Shown in pieces: positions 12,142 through 24,176 of a stretch of DNA of 64,000 nt; the stretch's first letter is position 1; every line of letters starts with the position of its first letter. Under the pieces are notes generated by a model, which worked only from the letters and a program-made list of their open reading frames with translations, was not told the DNA's origin and searched no databases. A program made the translations under genes and the position numbers. The DNA is from Sphagnum compactum (lineage: Eukaryota > Bryophyta > Sphagnopsida > Sphagnales). The stretch covers positions 28,200,213 to 28,264,212 of the forward strand of contig OZ234493.1 of the NCBI GenBank assembly GCA_965153455.1. The letters are read 5' to 3'.

Positions 12142-14392
12142 CTATACCCAAGGTGAGGATTCTAAGCTTGCATTCTGGAGCAGCTGAATAGCTGCCTGGT
12201 CCCATGGAGCAAACAAAAGTTCATTGCTCATATGGTATACAGCAACAGAAGCATTTTGCAGGGCCATTGCTTTGCATCCACATTCTCCTTCCAACACCCG
12301 TGCAAGCATTGCATTAGTGCGTGCAGCCAATTTGCTATTATTTGGCAATGCAACCAGCCTATGTTTAACTGTCATCCCAATCCACAACCCCAATTAACAC
12401 CCAGTTACCACAATACCTAAAGTCTGCTTGAGCTTTAGTGTCATGCTCAACCATTGCTAAATTTGAAACAGAACCTCCTGACCCTATATTCAAACAATCC
12501 AGGCCCCCAGTAAATCACAGCCCCCATATCATTGATTTAATACTAGTAGCAATGCCACTACACTAATATCCATCTAACATCATTGCCAAATTGTCCTTCA
12601 CCAATGACTGATAAGAGTTTGGACACATTAGGTGGAAGTCAGGCAATTGGGTCACCTTGAATTGGAAAAATTGATCTGCCTGTCACATTTGTACCCCGCA
12701 CATCAAGTAGATGTAAGTCTGGAATTGCTGCAATCAAAGGTCAGCTATGAGTCACCAAGGAAATTGTCTCCACTATAGAAATCGTCACAAAAGGTAAAGA
12801 TTTTGGGGCTAATGTTGAGGTTTGAAACTAACCAAGCAAGTGAGAAATAGAAGCCTGTGTGATGAGCGTGTGCTGCAGATGCAAATAGGTCAAATGAGAA
12901 GCAGGCCACTGTTGCAATAGTTGCTCCAGTACTTCATTCCAATCACCAGTACTCTGAGGAGCTTGCTTTTTTCTCAGAGAGCCAGAACTGGATTCAGTAA
13001 CTACCCAAGCATGCAGCCTACTGCCATATGTGAGAGCCTCCACCAACCCATCACCAACACCCGTGCCACTAACATTCAATGCACGTAGCTCTTTCAAACC
13101 TGCCTACAATACACAAGGCCACTTGTTGACTGGAATGCAACATAGTGTTCAATCCAATGCCCTGTTCAGAAACCCTCCACCCTAAAACATCAAGGGTAAA
13201 GCCATGAACTTAAGACCTGGAAGATAGTAGGCAGCAAGCTTGTCTGTTATGGAGGTGACATTCTCCAGATCCAAACACTGTAGGTGTGGCAGCTCTGTAT
13301 CCAAAACAGACAAAAGTGCTCACATTCTCAAGTGCCAAATCAATGTATCAATTCAGAATTCAGCATTTGGACACACCAACCTGAAGCCTACTATGATGCC
13401 CTGGTTATCAAGTCTTGGATGTTCATATCCCATTGGAAGTGCAACTACCATGGAGAGAAACTCTAACAATGAAGTATTGCATAGGTGGAAGGTATCGGCC
13501 TTCAAGGTTTGAAAGCTGTAAGAAACTTAAATTAGGAAATTACCAAATCTCAAAAAGACAAGCTGGACACATGATCAACTAAAACCTTTAACACACATGG
13601 AATGTTCAGGAATGTCATAAGTCAAGGTCCACAGATGTTTAGGGCTAGGGTTTAGAGCAAGAAGATAGAATCAAACAGTGTAAGGGACCATGAGCCTTAC
13701 CTTGAATACATGAGATGCTTTCACCAGGCAAATACCAACAGTCACGTAGTATCAAACACTCCAAAGATTTGAGACCTGACATTCAAATGAGTATGCCCAC
13801 AAGAGCGTGAATTTTGATGAACAATCTGAAAGAGAAAAACAATCTTTCAGAGGCTTTCTTAACTGAATACAACCAATATATTAGTACAGTCCTGCGCTAG
13901 TGATGCAGTTATTTCAAGGGAATAAGAAGATATTGCAGACAAGGAAAAAGATCATGCGAAATTCGTCACCAAAATCTCATGCAAAAAAAATCTGGTGACC
14001 AGACAACAGAAAACGGCCATACCTGGAAGGAAACTGAGGTCGTTGAGCCAAGAGCATCCTGCAAGATCCAGTCTCACAAGATTCCCCAAATGAACCAAAT
14101 GCTGCAACCCCTTGGAATTTAAGTGTTCAATTCCAGAAAGACACAGACTCTGAGGTCTACAACAGGACCCACAAAAGATCTGCAGCTCAAGAAGCAAGGG
14201 TCTCCTAGCTAAAAACTTCTGTACAAGAATTGATGCTATTTCAAGCGGAAGAAACTGCAACCTGTCCGCATAAAGTGGTAAGCTACCTACAGCTTGCTGC
14301 ATACAAAGCTGCAACAAAGAGGGCCTTCCCGAGACGAAGAATCTCTCTGACCCTGGACTAGTTGGACAAAATCCAGAAAGAGCCCTCTCCAT
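12142..14392 (-). CDS. Leucine-rich-repeat (RNI-like) protein, multi-exon, partly reconstructed
   Basis: The ATG at 14392 opens exon 1 (14392-14023, 123 codons plus 1 nt), which ends in an LRR with RLDLAGCSWLNDLSFLP and donor CCAG|GTATGG. Exon 2 (13775-13701, 75 nt) reads GLKSLECLILRDCWYLPG. A third LRR exon lies at 13294-13217 (78 nt, LPHLQCLDLENVTSITD), a long one at 13099-12833 (267 nt, LKELRALNVSGTGVGDGL), and another at 12727-12656 (72 nt, IPDLHLLDVRGTNVTG). All have AG/GT borders and phase-1 joins. Between 13.37 and 13.55 kb an LRR-like exon must exist but does not join cleanly in frame. The frame at 12393-12142 may be the last exon. The LRRs have the cysteine-containing RNI/F-box-LRR style, resembling Arabidopsis At4g23840-type proteins from memory. 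No F-box, signal peptide or kinase is seen. A recently damaged gene cannot be excluded. Confidence 0.65.
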
Positions 14393-14723
14393 CTATTAAC
14401 TGGGAAGAAAGAACTCCAAAACACCCAAAGCCTTGCAAACCCTTCTGCAAACTCTGCACCCACATGGCTCCCTTTCGGGAACTCGTGACGCTCGTACTTA
14501 CTCTAACTGGGTTGGCTATAACTATGCAACGTTCCTCGTGTATAGATGGATGATGGCATGTCCAATTTTGGATTGAACTCATCTGGACTGAGTTGGTTTG
14601 TAGTAGATAACAGAAAGAACCGTCAAAATTGTTCCGTGAAGATGGTTTTCGAGCGAAATCTAGCGCACGGCCTTTCGCTCTCACTGAAGATCCCATGCGA
14701 GCCTCTGAGAGTACCTTCTGTAT
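14393..14723 (-). promoter_or_regulatory. Upstream region / probable 5' leader of the LRR gene
   Basis: Directly upstream of the LRR-gene ATG. The open frame here (minus, 14358-14696) overlaps the start in another frame and shows no known domain, so it is treated as leader sequence or chance. A core promoter could not be picked out. Confidence 0.3.
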
Positions 14724-14835
14724 AGAAGAAGGGCCTGAGTAACAGGCCCTTCCATGATTTGAGATCTGTGCCCGAGGCCAGTAGGCCGAGGGAACAGGTC
14801 GAAAATCACGGAAGGGCTTGTACTCAGGTCCTTTT
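14724..14835. repeat. Imperfect hairpin (inverted repeat), ~50-bp arms
   Basis: Left arm 14724-14779 and right arm about 14783-14835 are imperfect reverse complements. For instance GGGCCTGAGTAACAGGCCC pairs with the complement of GGGCTTGTACTCAGGTCC, and CCTTCCATGATTT pairs with AAAATCACGGAAGG. The loop is only a few bases. It sits about 330 bp upstream of the LRR-gene start codon. It could be a small foldback element or give a structured transcript. I recognise no known microRNA in it. Confidence 0.7.
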
Positions 14836-15306
14836 CCTAAGTAAAGCAGAGCTGGGATTTTTCACTTTTTAGAAATAGTGACAGGTTGGCTGGTACCTTC
14901 CACCACAGAAGATCCTCCTTGCTGAAAACAGGTTTCTTCAGGCATGTAATGGAGTTGAAAATCCAAAGGAAAAATCCAGGCAGTGCTTTGCGTAATTTGG
15001 AACAGGTTACCTTGTGCATAAGGTTCCTTTCATCGAAGATGAATTGCAACTATCTGTTTTACAAAAGAAATATTAGTTATTTTTGTCAGATAAGGACCTC
15101 AACCATTGTTGTTGTTTTCAGAATCTGAGTCCTGCGCCTGGCTCCCACATCATCCAAGGCCCTCATTTTTCAAATAGCTCCATTTTAGGTCCTTAGTCCT
15201 TACCGTACAAGCTTGGATGAATTTCTAAATTTCTGGTGATCGAAAACATGATTCTTAGTCCAACATTGCTTCAAGTTGCATTGGGATCATATGTTGGTGG
15301 TGGGAT

Positions 15307-16105
15307 ATGGGCCAAAGTGGCACCTGGTTAAGTCTGACAAATTGTGAAAGTCAATTGAAGAGTTCGGAACCTTGGTATTTTGATAGTATGTATCCTAACA
15401 TGACCAATTGTTGTAGAATGATTTGGTCTTTCTTTGGGAGCAGTCATGGTAGGGACCCTCATGATGGGGCAGGGACTGCTATAAGAAGGTTTTTTGAGGA
15501 GAGAGCAACTCCCTGTGAGAAACTGCAAAGTGCAGAGGTAGATATTTCTGAGGAAGCATCTATCTGATAGACCAGAAACATCATACACCGGTGGTAGGAG
15601 CCTCTAAAAGGGTTTTTCTAGCATGTCAAATCAGATGATATTACCCAAAATACACATCCTTCAACTGCAACCCTCTAAAGGGAACCATGAAATCCTATTC
15701 TATTTTTCATCTAACAAGCATGACCTAAACCAAATTGTTGGTTGAAGATCTAGCTTTTTATTTTCTGTTTGGATCAAACGTGGGAGGATTGTGAGAATGT
15801 ACATTGGACTGCCTGCTGGACTCCTGGCCATTTTGCAGCCCTTTGACACCACAGCAATTGCAATGCATGATCCTGGATTGGGCCAGAATAGTGCTGATGC
15901 AGATGGTCAGGCTGCTACTGTGGATGTTGGTGACAATGTTGCCTTCAAAGCCGAGGCTGGCAACTTCAAAGGTGTTTTTCTGGACTGTTTGTTGTCAAGA
16001 CCTCTCCAGGCCTTAGATCGACAGCCCAAAGTGAACAAGAGAAGATGTGGATCAACAAGGAAGACCCTTCTGCATAAGACATGTAGAAGCAGCACTCCTT
16101 GTTGA
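15307..16105 (+). pseudogene. Broken transposon-like coding relic (FFGSSHGRDPHDGAG motif)
   Basis: The frame at 15307-15567 contains SEPWYFDSMYPNMTNC and WSFFGSSHGRDPHDGAG. This resembles a motif (W-x-FFG-S/T-x-HGKGPHDGAG) that I recall from uncharacterised, often multicopy, transposon-like proteins of non-flowering plants. About 230 bp later the frame 15791-16105 has VDVGDNVAFKAEAGN, which I associate with the downstream part of the same proteins. Stops and frame changes separate the two blocks, so the copy looks dead. The family name and function are unknown to me. It lies between two minus-strand genes in the opposite orientation, which fits an insertion. Confidence 0.45.
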
Positions 16106-16981
16106 TTCAAGAGTGAAAACTTACAATAACACAGCACAATCTAGTGCCACAGAGCTCTGCACTACAATGAAAATCAGTTTTATGCTGACCTGATGCAAAT
16201 TCTCTCTCAACTTTCTCCAGAACTACAGTTTAGAAAACTACCTCCTTTCTTCATCAAGGGAGAGACAACTCTGTTATACAGACCTCTCCTTTGCCAATCT
16301 CCATTCACTATGCAGATATAAGCCACCCATCTCTCTGATGTCTCCCTTCTTTCTCCCTTTCTCATTGGCTCCATTGATCTGGAGTGCATTGAAACCAACA
16401 TGAAGGGTGAGATCAAAACCTACAATGTTTCTTCGCACCAAACAATAACAGCTGGCAAGCTCCCTAGACAAAAAGACTACCAACTTTACACTGCCACCCT
16501 GATCCAAACTTGTAGACAAGGCCCCCAAATAGAAGATTCACAAGAAAAGCTTACAGCAGGCTAGAGATTGGCAACATAGTGAGGTGACATTAGACTACCA
16601 CAAAACCTACATAAATTTCACTTAAAGCAGTGCTCTCTGCCCCAATCCTTCCCCTACCCACTAAAAAAAGAAGCCAATTCATCACACCTGTGCTTCTTGC
16701 ACATTGACAATATTGCAGCAGAATTGCAAATTTGCAATTGGCCATTCAGTCACTGTTAATAGTCACTTTGAAAGTGAAGACAAGGCACATCCTTTCCACA
16801 TCAGGGTCCTGTACCACAGAATCCCTATACATTGTGACAAGATAAAGCAGGAAAGACTTGGAAATGAGTATTCCCCTTGACCTAAATCAATCCTGTCACT
16901 CATGCACCAGTCCCAGCTCCCACTAGTACTAGAGCGTAATTTCTAATTCCCCACCGGAGCCAATTGTCCCTGAGATGGAAC
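16106..16981. other. 3' flank of the B56 gene, no separate gene recognised
   Basis: This sequence follows the B56 stop codon on the minus strand and probably contains its 3' untranslated region. Minus-strand frames at 16207-16528 overlap each other in different frames without known motifs. Confidence 0.4.
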
Positions 16982-19097
16982 TCAACTCTCAGTCTGTATA
17001 CTGAGCATTCTGTCAGGTGGAACATCACTACCTTTCATATGGCTATTATTATATAATATGGTGCCAGCAGCTTCAAGACGCTTCCATGTATCCTCTCGCT
17101 TCTCGTCAAGTCCTTTTGACTTTGCTTCATCCTCCTCGAACTTGTGCTGGCATTCTTGGAAAACCTCCTGGTCCATCTCCAAGAACATTTTGCGCACATT
17201 CAGTGTTAGCCCATGCACTGCCTGATTCCAGTGGCTGTGTATGTTCCTCTCCAAGGCTGCAAAGATCAAGGGAAGCACCACCTGCCGATTCTGAGCTACT
17301 AGGCTCACAAAATGGTCGTTGTTCCACAAAAATAGTGCCCTCTCTGCTACCTGACCATCTCAAAAAGCATCAAAATTATAATTTCACTTCACAAGCACCA
17401 ACATCAGCATGTAATTAAAAATATGGATGCCAGCATGACAGATTGCAGAGGCAAAAGAGACAAGATGAAGGAGATCAGGAGAAAGTCCAAAGCCTGAACA
17501 CAAGGAGCCTCTACATAGCTACCCTGTGTACAGGCAACACAATCATTTTGAAACAGCATCCTCCAACTTATGATTATTCTGAGTCAGCCACAGACATTAG
17601 CTACCTGTTGCCAAAACCATTGCATTTATAGATCTCAGTGACTTGGTGATGGACTGCAGAAATGACCAGTTACCTTATATCATCCTCCATGATAGTCAAC
17701 AAATAAAGAAGAGGTTGCCAAGAAGTTTAAGAAGGTGGATGTTCAAAAGGTAGCCCATCCTAACTAGATAGACTGGAAGATGGTGATCATCCTGAGCCAA
17801 TCCATCAGTTAATGGAAACACATACTAAAGACTTCACCAGAAGTGAGTTAGGCTTCACCTGGAAGTGTGAGCTATTAAGGCAGCGACTGAATTGTTGGAA
17901 CAATGGAACCATGCACCTCTGAAACTCTGCAGCTTGTGTGGCCTCCAACACCTCTTCCAGCTCTCCAAGAAATAAGACCTCCTTTTGGCTGTTTGTGACA
18001 GGCCAATACTTGAGCAGGCCCCTGACAACTGTATCTGCAAGCTTGTAGTCCTTCTCCACAAACTGAATAATACAGTAAGAGAGCTGCTGGTGATACATTG
18101 ACATACATTTTGGTTTATGCAAAGGAATTAATGCTCGGACCAAGAAAAGCTTGTGCTCTTCTTTGAGAGGTAGAGCAAAGCCATTGATGATGCTACCAAG
18201 AATCTCCAGCAGCTCAGCCACACCATTGTGCTTTTCAGTCTCAAAAATGAACTGATAGAAGATATTGTTAATTGCCTTTCGGATAAAGGGGCGGTGAACC
18301 ATGAACTTGCCATAAATGCGGTGCAGTATGGTTTTCAGGTATTCTCTTTCTCTTGGGTCCTCCGAATCAAACAAGTCCAAAAGTCTCAGCACAAATGACT
18401 GGTCAATGTACCTTTTTGCAACCTTTGCATCAGTTTCAGAGGACACAACATAGCGCAACAGAAACTCATAAACAATTTGTAGATGTGGCCAAGCAGGCTC
18501 CATAGTAGGCTCTTCTTCTTCTGGGTCAAAGCTGTCAGAGCCTGTGTTTTCATGGGATGAGGGGGGCAAGGCGCGAAATAGATTTGCCACCACCATTTTA
18601 CTGATATCCTCAAACACAGCTTCAGTGAACTTGCCTGTCCCTGAAGTTACATAGTCCACTAACTCCAGCAAATTTTGCCGCTTGATTTCCTTCTCTTTAA
18701 CGTCCTTCGTGGGATCTGTAAAGTCAAATATATAGCAGCACAGATTAAGCTTCCTAATGAACAGATTCTGTCTTTCTGAGCTTGGCACGTCTCTAAACAA
18801 CGGGAGTGACTCAAAACCACCATTTGGTAACTTCTCTTGCAGTGGTCCGAGGCGTGCTGCTAGAGCAGGTGGTATCGGTGGTGCACTAGTTCGAGAAGCA
18901 GGTGCAGCCAGTAATCTGCTTGCAGCTACATTTGTGCCAGCTCTGGTGACCGCTGGCTGTGGAGCAGCCATTGCAGGGGCTGAGGTCGATCCACCTGGAG
19001 GTGCTGTGGAAGCAGACGATGCTGCTGCATCATTGCTGTTGTCTGCTTTTGAACCTTTAGTTCCACGCTGGATCACGCGCTTTAGCTTGAAAACCAT
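16982..19097 (-). CDS. Protein phosphatase 2A regulatory subunit B' (B56 family)
   Basis: Regulatory B subunit that directs the PP2A A/C core dimer to its substrates. Exon 1 is 19097-17859 (413 codons, ATG start MVFKLKRV) and exon 2 is 17350-16982 (123 codons with stop). The 508-bp intron has donor CAG|GTGAAG and acceptor CAG|GTAGCA and joins HFQ to [12 protein letters not shown] in frame, giving 535 aa. Residues about 20-80 are a low-complexity Ala/Ser/Pro segment. The HEAT-like B56 domain runs from about 85 to 500 and contains family-invariant stretches such as [34 protein letters not shown] and [17 protein letters not shown]. The second exon has [14 protein letters not shown] and a charged C-terminal tail (FEEDEAKS). 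The two-exon layout with the split near HFQV is typical of plant B' genes. Nothing looks broken. Confidence 0.94.
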
Positions 19098-20200
19098 CCC
19101 TGACTAAACAACAGTAAACCTTATTCCACTCCTTGCTTCCCCAAGAATGGCACGCCACTGCGCAAACCCTAACGCCACTCTCCTTTTTCCCGCACTAATA
19201 CCCTCCAGCCACCACTGCATTGGCAATAGTTATCTTGTACCCAACATAAGGTACGTATGCGTCCATGCAGTCTTGTGCGCCTACTGTGAGGCACCTCGCA
19301 CCTTATCTTCGACTGATGCAGCACTAGTATTTACAAAGAATGTCATTGCACAAGCAAGTAGAGAGCTGCAAGGGATATCAAAGGAATGTTCCGCACCCAA
19401 CCTGCATCCCCCTTGCGGACATAGCCTGGGCCTGAACATATAGCCCAATTCTCGATTTCCACAGCGGAGGGGGTCACATTTCTCGAACCTCGGAAACTTC
19501 AAGAGGTGAGCTCAATCCTTCAAACCCCAGCAGTCTGATCGCCACTGATCGCCTCAGTCATGGCCAGCCATAAAGGTGGCTCCCGTCCTGCGCGCGCCCT
19601 AAACAACCGAAGACCCAATGCACACTTCGCCAACGCCTGAGGTACTGTGCAATCCGTCGTTGCCTCACCACGCCTGAGTTACTGTGCAGCAAAACCCTAA
19701 GGGACCAGTTCCAGTTCTCCCTTCGCAAGCGTAATAATAAGACGCGAACCCAACCACGAATAGTAGTACCTAGTAGCTGACATATAACTAACCCACACCC
19801 ACTCACCCGCGCCCAGTAGTCTTACAACTGAAGTGACGGCATTAGCCGCTGGTTGAGGCCAATTCACGAAGAGAATCCGGAGGAACAAAGGGACCTCACC
19901 AAGAAGCCACGGAGCCCAGCTTCTTCGTTCATCGCCAACGCAGGCCTGTGTACCTAAACTACGCATTGTCGACCTCACGTCCTCTCTATAGGCGCGAGGG
20001 AGGACTCCCGACTTCCGGACGAATCGACGGCTTTCCGTGCTCCTCGCCTCATCCAAAGGTCCAGAGCACCACTCATATCTCCACCTATGGGTACATAGGT
20101 GTACGATTACAAGGCCACAAATGAACCAACATCCACCAGATGCCCACCCGTTACTGCTCAGTAATCCAACATCCATCCAGTTGTGGATGAACCTCAACTG
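19098..20200 (-). promoter_or_regulatory. Upstream region of the B56 gene (5' leader and promoter)
   Basis: GC-richer DNA upstream of the B56 ATG. It likely holds the 5' untranslated region, possibly with a leader intron, and the promoter. The minus-strand open frame at 19697-20197 (166 codons) is rich in Trp and Arg with no family signature, and is best explained by low stop density in GC-rich sequence. Confidence 0.4.
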
Positions 20201-20257
20201 AGGTAATATTTGGTTTCACCTTGGTGACCAATTCTGTAGGAAATAGGTCTCATACAT

Positions 20258-20300
20258 AGGTAGGTAGGTAGTAGGTAGGTAGGAAAATAGGTAACTACTA
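20258..20300. repeat. GGTA microsatellite
   Basis: Tandem GGTA/AGGT units with one interruption, followed by looser GTAG-rich sequence up to about 20,400. Confidence 0.8.
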
Positions 20301-23300
20301 AGTAAGTAGATGGTTTGTACATATGTAAGGGCTGTTTTTATCACCTATTTACTAACAACCTGCTTGTGGGTTGTTAATTAGTAGGTGGGTAGTAGTTAAA
20401 GGAAGCAACTGAGCTAACTACCATGGTTAGCTAAGGAACTGGAACACAACAGAAAACTGTTTTCAGACCATTTTATCATCCATCCTTCATTTTCTTTGGT
20501 TCTTTTTACAGATTTTGGAGGTTGGGATAGATATGTATCTATGGCCCACTAGAGATACACAAGGGAGTGTGCGGCCTAATAGAGCCTATTTTAAGTGTGC
20601 ACTAAGTAGAATTTTAGCACAAAAAAATTTCTACTTTGTGCTATAAAAAAATTTGTGCTAACTTTTCACTAGCACAAAAAAATTTAGCACAAAAAAAAAT
20701 TTCTCCAAAATATTTGGGTTTCCAAAATAATCTACATACACACAAAGGGGGCTTCCCTAATGTGAGACCACAAACTAGCATGAGAAGTGAAATGTGCCCT
20801 TAATTTGAGAATGCCCCAGTCCTCATCAGGAGTTCTCTTCTCTGTTTAATATTTGTACATGAATCATGTTTTGTGGGCCTTGCCTACTACCAAGGCCCTT
20901 AAGGATATTATTGTGTTTAGATTCATTATAGAGTATAGTAGCTTAAGGGATTTTTATAGGCCCCTACTAGGTAATAATAATAATAATAGGTCTATTTTTA
21001 TATGAGGCATTTTGGAAGATGATATTTTGGCTTTGTGTTGAAGCTTGAAATTAATTATAGAGTTATGATATCTTGACGGATTTTGGTTTCTTTTAGAGGA
21101 CTTTTTTGAAGATCATATTTTGCATGGTGAAATATTCGAATTTCCATAATTCTTCTTTTGCCTTAAGATACTTTTTAACGTAAATGGCAAGGCCATAGTG
21201 TGTGACACACCCCCCTTGTTTGGGTTTCAATCGAGCATAAGGTGAACTGCGGATTTGGGTACTATAGTATTAATGAATCATGTTTTGTTTGGGTGTCAAT
21301 TGATCCGAAGGTGAATTGCGGGTTTGGGTACTAGGTTATAGTATTAATTTTTTTGACAATAAGGTCCAAGGGAAACATGAGCCCTTGTGGCTTTTGCACA
21401 AATTATATTATTTTAACAACTACTTGCTTTCATAGTATTTGTAAAATGGTGAAACTGGATCACCAAGATCACACAATGTGCAAGACATCTACTTGCCCCA
21501 AAAAAATGACACTAAACTCTAAACTGAACTTCACAAGGTATTCAATCCATCATTGTTTAGATGGAACTATTTATGGTGAATACAAAGCCTGGTCTGAAGG
21601 ACCCCATTCTTCACATTTATTCCCCTTTCTATTTGCTGCCAAGAACCTGGCATCAAAGTTCTCAATTCTGTCTCTCAATCTTTATACTTCCCTCTCTCTC
21701 TCTGGATAGAATTGCAACTCATGGAAGAGAACCCAATTTCCGAAATTTCAACCTCTTTCATATGCAATTCCCTGCATGTTTTGTAGGATTGAACTTTTGC
21801 AATTGCAGAAACCAGTTGATGACTTTCTTCTGCATACCCCAAGAGAGTTGCTGCTCCAAGGAGAAGATAAGAGGGATTGGGGAGTGTGAGAAGAACAATT
21901 AGGTGCAGGATGCATTGCAGGTCAACCTTGATGCACCCTACTTCCACTTTGCATCTTCCTTTGAGCTTGCATTTTGTTCATCTTGTTTCAAAGAAGAGAA
22001 GGCCTGTTCCCAAAGCCATGGGTTAAAAATCTCTCCAGTAGATTTTGCCAGGTAACCAAGCCAGACAAAGGTTAAGAGATGAAGCAATATTCTTCACACA
22101 AATTGCCAACTCTTCTGTTGACACAAGTCTTTGCAGAATTGCTGGAAGACATAATTCGCACTTGATCAGGCATTAGGGTTTGACAGAATAGCCCAGAGTT
22201 CAGCATTATCACCTCCAATACTAACATTTATGTGAAAGGTTTGTGCATCATGTACTTCACATGTCAAGAATAGAGAATCTGGTGGTGATTTTTGGGTTAG
22301 GAGTTCATAGTACATACCTGTCAAAAAAAGGTTGGTAATGGATTTGAACACATGTGAGGCGTATTGGTGGGCTTAAGAGTAATGTGAATATAAAATCTCT
22401 ACTTTTGAACTCTAGAGTTCAATCACAATTGAACAACCCACAAGAACAATGTTGATGTTGTACTTACACAGATGCACACAGTTCACGGGTGTGATTCTGG
22501 ACATTTCAACTCATCATAAGATAGAAGGAATGCACTCACTGGCATGCATACCCACTTGACTTTTGCAAAATGCTTACATTAAACTTGCCGGAATGGTATC
22601 CATCTTTGAAAAGATTTTTGATGCCACAATGTAATCTCAGTTGTTCAATCTACTCTAGCAACGTCCACTATACTTGCAAATGTAGCTTCAAATTATCAGC
22701 AATGTATGTTTGGTAATAAAAATATCCTTAAAATAATCTGTCTTTGATCCTCCATGTACTCACTCACCATTCCTTTTGAGATATCTATAAAATCTACCAA
22801 AGTGAGAATCACTTCTCAATACGAAAGATGACCACCCAAAAGTGGTCATCACAGTTTTTTGAAAACTAGATTCCAGTCTAACTATGTTATAGTCACATAG
22901 ACTAAAAGACTACTTAGGAAGGGGACTAGGACCAACTTAGGTTATGGGCTATCTAAGATAAGAATTATCAAAAATAAGGTATCCCATAACATAGGTAGCC
23001 CCTAGATAAACACATAAACAAAGACAAAACACAAGAAACAAAAGAATGATGAGAAACAAAAAGACGATGAGAAAAGGAAACTCAAATTGTCCTCAGTTGA
23101 CAGGAAATTTAAGAGAAGAGAATGTATCTTGAATCTAGCTGACAACCAGAAATCACACAATGCAGGATGTCAATAATCAGTCAGTACGAATTTCAAATTG
23201 CAGCTACACTTCACAGTTGGGAAGATACACCTGAGACAAGGCTCTCAAGGTGATGTGATGTTCAGTGCTTTCATGGCTTTCAGTGTCAATTAAACTTTCA

Positions 23301-24176
23301 GACAAAGAACTTCCCAAGGTCCTACATAGCTGGAGAAACCAATATGATTCAGCTCACTGTCTAGTGAGTAGTATTGAAGGATTCCACCATGCCCTGCTTC
23401 TCAGAAGCCTGCCTTATAGAGATATGCAGCATTTTTTAAAAAGTGGCTAATGAGGTGCACAGAAGATGCACAGCAAATCACTTCCAGAGGTTGCAAGACC
23501 AATCTAGTAGGGTCAACAAGCCTAACACTTTAAACCCTTCCAGGACATAATGCCTTCTATACTAGGCTCCCACTGGCATTTTCCAACTTACCAAGACAAG
23601 AACTAAAGGATCACCTGAAGAATTAGGGCAAATTTCTCTCAAGAGAAGGCTCTGAAATCAATGTGTAATCACACCGTAACGGTTCTCGTCTCTCAATCAT
23701 GTTTCCTGCAGTATGTTGCCAGGGGGAAATATAACCAATGTATGTTTGAGCATGACCACACATACAGAATATGCTGACAATGTCACATGAAACAATCTCT
23801 TGGTTTGCACCAGCTTCCCAGACAATGAAGTTACACAGAGCAAAGAGGCCTAAACTTTGGTCACCAAAATTGTCAAAACACAAGACTTTAAAACATTACA
23901 ATCCACAAACCAGAGTGATGCCTCTGCAGATCAATCAGACCATCTTCCTATATGAAGGAACCTGCACACAACAAAGTCAGGGATGAAGCAGAGCACATTC
24001 CAGCGATGCTCAGGATCTTCATGAACAGAAGATTTGCACCTATAAGCTACATTAGATAGACTAATTGCACAACTGCATATTGAACTCATGGACAGGAGCC
24101 CACAAATTTATGAAGAATCAAAGGTTGCATGCATACAGAACACTATCCTCAGCCTAATGTATGAATGGAAAGGAAT
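20300..24176. other. Intergenic DNA, no gene recognised
   Basis: No conserved protein frame is visible. Local structure includes clustered TTTAGCACAAAAAAATT-type short repeats near 20,600-20,710 and a 69-bp tandem duplication listed separately. It also includes a weak inverted repeat around 22,930-23,000 (AACTTAGGTTATGGGCTA against its complement). The right part may hold the 3' untranslated region of the ECHIDNA gene. Confidence 0.45.
21216..21353. repeat. Tandem duplication, 69-bp period, two diverged copies
   Basis: TTGTTTGGGTTTCAATCGA...GAACTGCGGATTTGGGTACTA at 21216 is repeated from 21285 with a handful of substitutions and a small insertion. Confidence 0.75.

Noticed and set aside
14358-14696. 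112-codon minus frame overlapping the LRR-gene start
   Set aside because: Different frame from exon 1, no motif, and exon 1 with phase-matched splicing explains the region.
19697-20197. 166-codon minus-strand open frame upstream of the B56 gene
   Set aside because: Trp- and Arg-rich composition, no known motif, and in GC-richer DNA where chance frames are long. More likely leader or promoter sequence.
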